Assembly (NCBI GenBank): GCA_013824045.1 | Contig: PNND01000016.1 | Location: 1 to 8,970 of the forward strand | Origin: Rhodobacter sp. | GTDB taxonomy: Bacteria > Pseudomonadota > Alphaproteobacteria > Rhodobacterales > Rhodobacteraceae | DNA: 8,970 nucleotides | Reading direction: 5' to 3' | Shown: positions 1-5,367 of the stretch, in pieces | How the letters are laid out: every line of letters starts with the position of its first letter | Position numbering within the stretch: the stretch's first letter is position 1 | Position numbers and translations under genes: made by a program | The notes under the pieces: generated by a model | What the model was told of the DNA's origin: nothing | The model's database searches: none | The model's input: the letters and a program-made list of their open reading frames with translations, nothing else

Positions 1-813
1 GGTCGCCACGCGGCTGAAATCGACAATACCGCTCGCGCCATTCTCGAACCGGCACATCAGATGGGTCGCATCGGGATTGGTCACCTCGGCCCACTCTTCC
101 GCCCCCGTCAGCGCCTCCACACCCGCGCCAAGCGCAGACCCCGCAAGAACCGGTCGCTTCCGCGTGACGATCAGATTGTCGGCGACAAGGCTTTTCACCC
201 GTCCGACCAGAAACTCCATAAAACTGAAAACATGCGACCCGGTATCGCCCACGATCCCCGTCGGCGCGAGCTTTCCATCCGCGCGCCACATAAAGGGGGC
301 CAGCGGATCGCCGAACATATCGACATGCTGGCATCCCTTGAACAACCGCACCTCGCCGATCTCGCCCGAGGTGATGATGTCGCGCGCCAGATCATGCACC
401 GGATTGCGCGGAAAACCGTGGCCGACGCGGGTGATCACGCCCTTAGCGCGGGCAAGATCGGCCAGTTCCTTCGCCTCGGCCGCCGTATCGGCAAGGGGCT
501 TTTCGCAATAGACATGCTTGCCCGCCAGAAGCGCCGCCTTGGCCACGGGATAATGCAGATTGTCCGGCAGGCAGATGTCGATCAGATCAATCTCGGGATC
601 GTTCACCGCATCGCGCCAGTCGGTCAGGATCCGCGCGGCCGGCGCGCGGGTGGCAAGGTCCGCATCCGCAGCCGGATTCTGGGCGACCAGCGCAGCAATC
701 CGCGCCGTTCCGTCCGCCGCACCCATGAACTGCGGGAAGGTCTGAAAGGCCATGGTATGGACCTTCCCCATCCAGCCAGAGGCCCCCAAGATCGCAACAC
801 GAACCGCTGACAT
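1..813 (-). CDS. Gfo/Idh/MocA-family NAD(P)-dependent oxidoreductase, partial (C-terminus off window)
   Basis: This is the first 271 residues of a sugar/polyol dehydrogenase; the frame runs open through position 1, so the C-terminus lies outside the window. The start is the ATG at 813-811, preceded by a GGAG Shine-Dalgarno (824-821). The Rossmann nucleotide-binding glycines are GASGWMG (residues 10-16). The family signature CEKP, whose lysine takes part in catalysis and cofactor binding, is at 103-106. The DTGSH segment (190-194) supplies the Asp and His expected at the active site. Family members oxidise or reduce a ring hydroxyl/keto group of sugars and cyclitols in the cytoplasm. The nearby iol genes suggest a cyclitol or related substrate, but the exact substrate cannot be read from sequence. 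It is transcribed away from the LacI gene, with two LacI-type operators over its likely promoter, so repression by a LacI protein is probable. It is clearly divergent from the two other family members in this window, so it is not a recent duplicate. Confidence 0.9.
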   Translation of the reverse strand, partial: MSAVRVAILGASGWMGKVHTMAFQTFPQFMGAADGTARIAALVAQNPAADADLATRAPAARILTDWRDAVNDPEIDLIDICLPDNLHYPVAKAALLAGKHVYCEKPLADTAAEAKELADLARAKGVITRVGHGFPRNPVHDLARDIITSGEIGEVRLFKGCQHVDMFGDPLAPFMWRADGKLAPTGIVGDTGSHVFSFMEFLVGRVKSLVADNLIVTRKRPVLAGSALGAGVEALTGAEEWAEVTNPDATHLMCRFENGASGIVDFSRVAT

Positions 814-830
814 AGGCTTTCTCCAGGCGA

Positions 831-844
831 TTGGAACCTTCCAA
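831..844. promoter_or_regulatory. LacI-type operator 1 (inverted repeat)
   Basis: TTGGAA-CC-TTCCAA forms a 6-bp inverted repeat around a two-base centre, starting 18 bp upstream of the leftmost oxidoreductase start codon. It covers the expected transcription start of the candidate promoter at 846-874. It resembles LacI-family half-sites of the TTGGAA type. The neighbouring LacI protein is the obvious candidate ligand, but that is inferred from position alone. Confidence 0.6.
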
Positions 845-845
845 A

Positions 846-874
846 TTCCTACTGGCACGTTCCAATTTCGTCAA
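846..874 (-). promoter_or_regulatory. Candidate sigma70-type promoter of the leftmost oxidoreductase
   Basis: Read on the minus strand, TTGACG (874-869, five of six matches to the -35 consensus) is followed by a 17-bp spacer and TAGGAA (851-846, three of six matches to the -10). The predicted start point near 839-840 leaves a leader of about 26 nt that contains the Shine-Dalgarno. The spacer is almost filled by operator 2, and the start point falls in operator 1. That arrangement suits steric repression and supports the promoter call despite the weak -10. Confidence 0.5.
852..865. promoter_or_regulatory. LacI-type operator 2 (imperfect palindrome)
   Basis: CTGGCACGTTCCAA is a near-palindrome with the central CG typical of LacI-family sites; its right half reads TTGGAAC on the other strand, the same half-site as operator 1. 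Its centre (858/859) is 21 bp from the centre of operator 1 (837/838), two helical turns, so both would present the same DNA face. It lies inside the -35/-10 spacer of the candidate promoter. Confidence 0.55.
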
Positions 875-1096
875 CGGCCATTCTGCGCCCCGAACACAAG
901 GCAGGATCGGGCACCTGCCCGAAGGCAAAGGCGCGGCTGGCTGCACCCCGTATCTTGGGGTCATAGGGTGTCGCTGCCAAACACGCATCGCGATGCCCGA
1001 CAGGGTCGCCATCACCAGACAGACCGGATCGCCTGTTCTTTCTTTCCCTCCTATCTGTATACTCCGCCTCCGGTTCAGGCGTTGTTCGGATGGGTC
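875..1096. other. Noncoding upstream region of the LacI gene
   Basis: About 220 bp upstream of the repressor hold no convincing gene. TATACT at 1058-1063 is a good -10-like hexamer on the + strand, but no matching -35 stands out at 16-18 bp upstream, so a promoter here is only a possibility. The Shine-Dalgarno before the repressor ATG is weak (GGATGGG, 1088-1094). I see no further copies of the TTGGAA operators in this stretch. Confidence 0.4.
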
Positions 1097-2086
1097 ATGG
1101 CGGTAACTCTCAAGGATGTGGCGGAACGCGCCGGTGTCTCGCGCTCGGCCGTGTCGCGCACCTTCACCGATGGGGCCTCCGTCTCGGCCCGCACCCGGGC
1201 CAAAGTGGAAAAGGCCGCCGAGGATCTGGGATATGCGCCCAATGCCCTCGCCTCCAGCCTCACCACAGGCCGGACCAAGCTGATCGGGCTGATCGCCAAC
1301 AACTTCCACAACCCCCTGATCCTTGAAGTCTTCGATCTCTTCACCCGTGGCCTGCAGGATCGCGGCCTGCGCCCGCTCCTCGTCAATCTCAGCGGGGCCA
1401 CCGATCCGGCGGCCTCGGTCCGGATGCTGCGGCAGTATTCGGTCGATGGGGTGATCGTCGCCTCCTCCACCCTGCCCCCCAGCTTTGCCGCCACCTTCCG
1501 GCAGGCCGGCATCCCCGTGGTGCATGCCTTCGGGCGGCCCAGCCCTGCCCCAGAGGTGCATGTCGTGGGCATCGACAACATCGCCTGCGGGCGCATGGCG
1601 GCCGAGGCGATGATCCAGCGCGGCTACACGCGCGTGGCCTTTCTCGGCGGGCCAGAGGCGGCAACCTCCACCCAAGACCGCGCGGCGGGTTTCCTTGCAG
1701 CCCTCGCCACCCATCCCGGCATCACCGTCACCACCAGCTTCGCCAGCGATTACAGCTTCGATGCCGGCCGGGCCGAGATGCAGCGCCTGCTCACCCACCC
1801 CCCCGCACAGGCCTATTTCTGCGGCGATGATCTGCTCGCCGTCGGCGCCATGAGCGCGATCAAAGACGCGGGCCTGAAAGTCCCCGGTGACATCGGCCTG
1901 ATCGGGCTGAACGATATGGAAATGTCGCGCTGGCAGAACATCGGCCTGACCACCATCCGCCAGCCCGTCTCGGATATCATCGATGCCGCCATCGACCTGG
2001 TCACATCCACCATCGAATACCCCGAACGCCCGCCCGAGGTGCGCCTGTTTCCCTGCAGCGTGATCGACCGCCGCTCGCTGCGCTAG
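1097..2086 (+). CDS. LacI-family transcriptional repressor
   Basis: A 329-residue ligand-responsive DNA-binding protein of normal family length. Residues 4-23 are the LacI helix-turn-helix, with recognition helix SRSAVSRTF (15-23). The hinge helix follows at about 46-60, with Leu55 in the place of the minor-groove-intercalating leucine. From about residue 61 (KLIGLIANNF) the periplasmic-binding-protein-like sensor domain runs to the C-terminus, including the usual FLGG, CGDD and IGLND segments. The start is the ATG immediately before the HTH; the same frame stays open upstream to 752, but that extension is not HTH-like and would run through the operator region. The gene is divergent from the leftmost oxidoreductase and convergent with the three-gene dehydrogenase operon. 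It most likely represses one or both sets of catabolic genes, relieved by a pathway sugar, cyclitol or keto-intermediate; the effector is unknown. Confidence 0.93.
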   Translation: MAVTLKDVAERAGVSRSAVSRTFTDGASVSARTRAKVEKAAEDLGYAPNALASSLTTGRTKLIGLIANNFHNPLILEVFDLFTRGLQDRGLRPLLVNLSGATDPAASVRMLRQYSVDGVIVASSTLPPSFAATFRQAGIPVVHAFGRPSPAPEVHVVGIDNIACGRMAAEAMIQRGYTRVAFLGGPEAATSTQDRAAGFLAALATHPGITVTTSFASDYSFDAGRAEMQRLLTHPPAQAYFCGDDLLAVGAMSAIKDAGLKVPGDIGLIGLNDMEMSRWQNIGLTTIRQPVSDIIDAAIDLVTSTIEYPERPPEVRLFPCSVIDRRSLR

Positions 2087-2092
2087 CGCAGC
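2077..2092. repeat. 16-bp perfect palindrome at convergent gene junction
   Basis: GCTGCG-CTAG-CGCAGC reads identically on both strands and spans the LacI-gene stop codon (2084-2086) and part of the 12-bp gap to the convergent operon. As RNA it could form a 6-bp G/C-rich stem with a 4-nt loop from either direction. Neither side has a T-tract, so a canonical intrinsic terminator is not supported. It could be a weak bidirectional pause site or a chance consequence of the GC-rich coding end. Confidence 0.4.
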
Positions 2093-2098
2093 CCCGCC

Positions 2099-3232
2099 TT
2101 AGCGAAACATCGGCGGGCGCGCGTCCATCCACTGCCCCCCGGCCTTGGCCGAGGCCACAGCCGTATGCACCGCCGCCATCGACCGCACGCCGCTGGCCGC
2201 CAATGGCAGCCCGTCGCGAACCTGCCCCCGGATCGCATCGGCCAGATCGCAATAGATATTGGCCACCGCCAGCGGGAACCCTTCCGGATGGGCAATCGCC
2301 ACCCGGCTCAGCCGCTTGGCCTCGTCATAAAGCCCGCCCTCGCCCTTTTCCATGATCTGCGTCCGCCCACCCACGGGGGTATAGATCAACTGGTTGGGCT
2401 GTTCTGACGCCCAGCGGAACCCGCCGGTCTCGCCAAACACCTGAATGTCGAACCCGTGCTGCCGCCCGATGGCCACCGACGATGTCCACAACCGCCCCAC
2501 CGTGCCTTTTGCCATGCGGAAGTTGACCATCGCATCATCCTCCAGCACGCGGCTGGAAATGGTGGATGCGAAATCCGCCGACAGCTTTTCCACCTCATCA
2601 TCGCAGATGAAACTCGCCATATGCAGCGCATGAATGCCGCAATCGGCAAACTGCCCCGAGACCCCCGCCATCGCCGGATCATAGCGCCAGCGCACGCGCG
2701 GATTGTCGGCATCCGTGGCATCGCCATGGTGGCCATGGCTGAAATTCGTCACCACCAGCCGCACCTTGCCGATATCGCCCGCCCGAACCATGGCCCGCGC
2801 CTGCCGCACCATCGGATAGGCGGAATAGCAATAGTTCACCGCGCAGATCTTGCCCGTCTTGGCGGCCACCCGGACGATCTCCTCGCCCTCTTCCACCGTC
2901 ATGGTCATCGGCTTTTCGCACAGCACGTTGAACCCGGCCTCAAGGAAGGCCTTGGTGATCTCGAAATGCGTGGAATTGGGCGTGGCGACAGTGACCAGAT
3001 CGACCCGATCCTCCCGCCCCCGCTCGCCCGCCAGCATCTCGGTCCAGTCGCCATAGGCCCGGTCTGCCGCAATGCCCAACCGCTGCGCATAGTCCCGCCC
3101 CGCCTCGGGCCGATGATCCAGCGCCCCGGCGGCAAAAGCAAAATGCCCATCCGCCAGCGCCCCCAACCGATGCGCGGGTCCAATCTGGCTGCCTTCGCCG
3201 CCCCCGATCATGCCCCAGTTCAGCTTTTTCAT
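2099..3232 (-). CDS. Gfo/Idh/MocA-family oxidoreductase, last gene of the minus-strand operon
   Basis: A complete 377-residue NAD(P)-dependent dehydrogenase. The glycine-rich Rossmann motif is GGGEGSQIG (10-18), the CEKP signature is at 105-108, and DCGIH (197-201) supplies the Asp and His at the presumed catalytic site. The SQIGPAHR segment after the glycines marks a subfamily distinct from the other two oxidoreductases here. I chose the ATG at 3232 because GAGGGG (3246-3241) is 8 nt upstream; a TTG two codons earlier would be too close to that site. Only 12 nt separate it from the preceding TIM-barrel gene, whose stop overlaps its Shine-Dalgarno, so the two are co-transcribed. It probably interconverts hydroxyl and keto forms of a cyclitol or sugar alongside the TIM-barrel protein. 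An inositol-isomer dehydrogenase role (scyllo-, chiro- or related) is possible but unproven. Confidence 0.9.
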   Translation of the reverse strand: MKKLNWGMIGGGEGSQIGPAHRLGALADGHFAFAAGALDHRPEAGRDYAQRLGIAADRAYGDWTEMLAGERGREDRVDLVTVATPNSTHFEITKAFLEAGFNVLCEKPMTMTVEEGEEIVRVAAKTGKICAVNYCYSAYPMVRQARAMVRAGDIGKVRLVVTNFSHGHHGDATDADNPRVRWRYDPAMAGVSGQFADCGIHALHMASFICDDEVEKLSADFASTISSRVLEDDAMVNFRMAKGTVGRLWTSSVAIGRQHGFDIQVFGETGGFRWASEQPNQLIYTPVGGRTQIMEKGEGGLYDEAKRLSRVAIAHPEGFPLAVANIYCDLADAIRGQVRDGLPLAASGVRSMAAVHTAVASAKAGGQWMDARPPMFR

Positions 3233-3244
3233 ATCCAACGCCCC

Positions 3245-4135
3245 TCAAAACCCGATGGAGGAAAGGTATTCGCGGTTCTTCCGCGCGTCATCCACAGGGC
3301 GCACATCCAGCGTCGGATCGCAATCCTGCTCCACCGTGCACCACCCCTCAAACCCCGCATCCAACAGGATCTGCCGCACCGCCGGGAAATCCACATCCCC
3401 CTTGCCCAGATTGCAGAAAATCCCCTGCCCGCAGGCATCATAAAAGCCCGTTCCCTTGGCAATCACATCCGCCTTAACAACGGGATCGATATCCTTGAAA
3501 TGCATATAGGAAATCCGCCCGATATGCCGCCGCATGAAGGCCACCGGATCGAACCCCGCATAGGAATGATGTCCGGTGTCGAAACAGATCTTCAGGATGC
3601 TCTCATCCACCTCATCCAGCAACCGCTCCAACTCCGGCTCAAAGTCGATGAACCCCGCCGCATGGGCATGAATGCCCACCGTCAGCCCGTATTCCTCGGC
3701 CCCCATCCGCGCCACGGTGGCGATCCGGTCGCGGAACGCGGCCCATTCCGCCCCGCCCATCTGCTCAGCCGCCTCCGCCCGCCCCGCCGTCGGTGCCCGG
3801 CGCGGCGAGATGGAATCGATCAGCACCAGATGCCGCGCCCCATGCGCCACCAGCGCCCGGCACGTCCGCTGCGACGCATCCATCACCTCATCCCATTTGG
3901 CCGGATCATGGAACGGGCGGAACACCACCCCGCCAATCAACTCCTGCCCGAACTCTTCAAGCGCCTCTCCCAGCACATCCGGGTCTTCCGGCATGAACCC
4001 GATGGGGCCCAGCTCGATCCCGCGATAGCCCGCATCGCGGCAATCGCTCAGCACCTGCCGCCATGGCGGGTTGCGCGGGTCGCCTGCGAATTCCACGCCC
4101 CAAGAACAGGGCGCATTGCCGATCCGTATCGTCAT
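3245..4135 (-). CDS. IolE-related TIM-barrel protein (sugar isomerase/epimerase or inosose dehydratase-like)
   Basis: A 296-residue cytoplasmic protein of the AP-endonuclease-2/xylose-isomerase-like TIM-barrel family, which includes IolE (inosose dehydratase), IolI and sugar epimerases. Likely metal and active-site residues lie at strand ends: Glu41 (GIELG), His156/His158 (GIHAH), Asp186 and His189 (DTGHH), His212 (HFKD) and Glu269 (VEQD). The C-terminal half (DTGH, HFKDIDP, GKGDVDFPAV, GWCTVEQD) follows IolE closely. However, the N-terminus has NAPCSWGVEF in place of the IolE segment with APIGW, and HAHAAGF stands where IolE normally has an HxHMGT-type motif. It is therefore a paralogue rather than textbook IolE. 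Start ATG 4135 with GAGGA just upstream; the upstream gene stops 7 nt away. It is flanked by two dehydrogenases in one operon, as expected for an enzyme acting on their keto product; dehydration, isomerisation and epimerisation all remain possible. Confidence 0.85.
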   Translation of the reverse strand: MTIRIGNAPCSWGVEFAGDPRNPPWRQVLSDCRDAGYRGIELGPIGFMPEDPDVLGEALEEFGQELIGGVVFRPFHDPAKWDEVMDASQRTCRALVAHGARHLVLIDSISPRRAPTAGRAEAAEQMGGAEWAAFRDRIATVARMGAEEYGLTVGIHAHAAGFIDFEPELERLLDEVDESILKICFDTGHHSYAGFDPVAFMRRHIGRISYMHFKDIDPVVKADVIAKGTGFYDACGQGIFCNLGKGDVDFPAVRQILLDAGFEGWCTVEQDCDPTLDVRPVDDARKNREYLSSIGF

Positions 4136-4142
4136 GATGTCC

Positions 4143-5258
4143 TCACTCGCTGGGCACTTTGTGCCAAAGCCCGTCTTCCGACGCCTGAAACGCCGTGTCT
4201 ATGATCGCCGATACCGCCAGCCCATCGCGGAAGGTGGGCCAGACCGCGCGGCCCGTGGCCACCGCCTCTAGAAAATCCCGCGCCTCGATGATGATCTGGT
4301 CCTGATAGCCCGTGCCATGGCCGGGGCCCTGACAGAAGGCCAGATAATTTGGGTGATACGGCCCTGTCAGAATCCGCGTGAACCCCCGCGTCGCCTCCGG
4401 CCCCTCGGCCCGATACAGCCAGACCGCATTCTGATCTTCCTGATCAAAGCGGATCGCGCCCTGTGTGCCATGGATTTCATAGGCATAGCCCATCTTCCGC
4501 CCGGTCGCCACGCGGCTCACGAACAGATGCCCCATCACGCCTGAAGCGAAACGCAGCATCATCTGCGCCTGATCGTCATTGTCCACCGCCACCGGCCCGT
4601 TCGGCCCCGGTCGCGTCGCATGCACCGTCTCGATCCGCGCCGACACCTCTGCCACCGGCCCCATCAGCGCCAAGAGGCAGTTGATCGGATGCGGTGCCAG
4701 ATCGCCCATCGTGCCATTGGCCCGCCCCGTCGTGCGCCATGTCGCGGGCAACTCCGGATCGGCCAGAAAATCTTCCGTATGCTCGCCGCGAAACCAGGTC
4801 ACCCGGCCAATCGCGCCGTCCGCCAGCAACTGCTTCACAAACTGCGTGGCAGGCGTGCGCACATAGTTGAACCCGATCATGTTGGGCAGCCCCGACGCCT
4901 CCGCCGCCGCCACCATCGCCCGCGCATCGGCCAGCGAAGCCCCCAGCGGCTTTTCGCAAAACACGGGTTTTCCCGCTGCAAAGGCCGCCTCGGCAATCGC
5001 CCGATGCGTCGATTGTGGCGAGGCGATCACCACCGCCCCCACGCGCGGGTCGTCCACCACATCCTGCCAACGCGCCGCCGCCCGGGCAAACCCATAGGCC
5101 CGCGCATAACGCTCGGCCGAGGCCATACTGGTCGCCCCAATCACCTCCAGCCGGGGCCGTAGCGCGGTGTCAAAAACCGCCCCCACGGCGGCATAGGCCA
5201 CTGCATGGGCCTTGCCCATATAGCCGCCACCGATCAACCCGATCCCGATCTCTGCCAC
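4143..5258 (-). CDS. Gfo/Idh/MocA-family oxidoreductase, first gene of the minus-strand operon (inositol dehydrogenase-like)
   Basis: A complete 371-residue dehydrogenase starting at GTG 5258-5256. The Rossmann motif is GGGYMGKAH (10-18), CEKP is at 101-104, and the DLAPH segment (186-190) provides the presumed catalytic Asp and His. I prefer the GTG start because a strong GGGGAGG Shine-Dalgarno (5271-5265) lies 6 nt upstream. The longer alternative, TTG at 5291, begins inside an operator palindrome and lacks such a site. The gene leads a three-gene operon and is divergent from iolD across a shared 109-bp control region, so co-regulation with the iol genes is likely. It may oxidise myo-inositol or an isomer to inosose, which would fit iolD-iolC-iolB downstream. 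Its sequence does not match the IolG/IdhA pattern I know well, so I leave the symbol empty. Confidence 0.88.
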   Translation of the reverse strand: MAEIGIGLIGGGYMGKAHAVAYAAVGAVFDTALRPRLEVIGATSMASAERYARAYGFARAAARWQDVVDDPRVGAVVIASPQSTHRAIAEAAFAAGKPVFCEKPLGASLADARAMVAAAEASGLPNMIGFNYVRTPATQFVKQLLADGAIGRVTWFRGEHTEDFLADPELPATWRTTGRANGTMGDLAPHPINCLLALMGPVAEVSARIETVHATRPGPNGPVAVDNDDQAQMMLRFASGVMGHLFVSRVATGRKMGYAYEIHGTQGAIRFDQEDQNAVWLYRAEGPEATRGFTRILTGPYHPNYLAFCQGPGHGTGYQDQIIIEARDFLEAVATGRAVWPTFRDGLAVSAIIDTAFQASEDGLWHKVPSE

Positions 5259-5264
5259 GGAAAG

Positions 5265-5271
5265 CCTCCCC
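5265..5271 (-). promoter_or_regulatory. Strong Shine-Dalgarno deciding a GTG start
   Basis: GGGGAGG on the minus strand lies 6 nt before the GTG at 5258. It fixes the start of the dehydrogenase well downstream of the longest open frame (TTG at 5291), removing 11 residues that show no family similarity. Confidence 0.75.
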
Positions 5272-5285
5272 GCTTTCAACCAGTA

Positions 5286-5301
5286 TTGCAACCGGTTGCA
5301 A
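5286..5301. promoter_or_regulatory. LacI-type operator 3, perfect 16-bp palindrome between divergent operons
   Basis: TTGCAACCGGTTGCAA is a perfect palindrome with a central CG, the classic form of a LacI-family operator. It sits 28 bp upstream of the minus-strand dehydrogenase start and 67 bp upstream of iolD, so one bound dimer could repress both operons. Aligned on the centre, its half-site TTGCAACC differs from the TTGGAAC of the two sites near 831-865, so it may be bound by a different regulator. Confidence 0.75.
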
Positions 5302-5313
5302 AAGATGTATCCT
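5286..5313 (+). promoter_or_regulatory. Candidate iolD promoter overlapping operator 3
   Basis: TTGCAA (5286-5291, four of six matches to the -35) and TATCCT (5308-5313, four of six matches to the -10) are separated by 16 bp. If used, operator 3 would occupy the -35 and much of the spacer, giving straightforward repression. The match is modest and no transcript data support it. The divergent promoter for the minus-strand operon presumably overlaps the same palindrome, but I cannot pick its hexamers with confidence. Confidence 0.35.
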
Positions 5314-5367
5314 GCCCCTTAAGCACACGCAAGCCCCGTTTCGCGGGCCGCACCACTTGGGGGAAAC

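Noticed and set aside
752..1096. N-terminal extension of the LacI protein in the same open frame
   Set aside because: The extension would run through the divergent promoter and operators and shows no similarity to the family; the ATG at 1097 directly precedes the helix-turn-helix.
587..1798. Long open frame (403 codons) on the minus strand opposite the LacI gene
   Set aside because: Low-complexity Gly/Ala/Arg-rich translation, overlaps two well-supported genes and crosses the operator region; an effect of GC-rich codon use on the opposite strand.
2077..2098. Classical intrinsic terminator between the convergent genes
   Set aside because: The palindrome could form a hairpin, but neither direction has a following T-tract, so it is listed only as a palindrome.
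2456..4204. 582-codon open frame on the plus strand across the minus-strand operon
   Set aside because: His/Pro/Arg-rich translation without any recognisable domain, antisense to two genes with clear family motifs.
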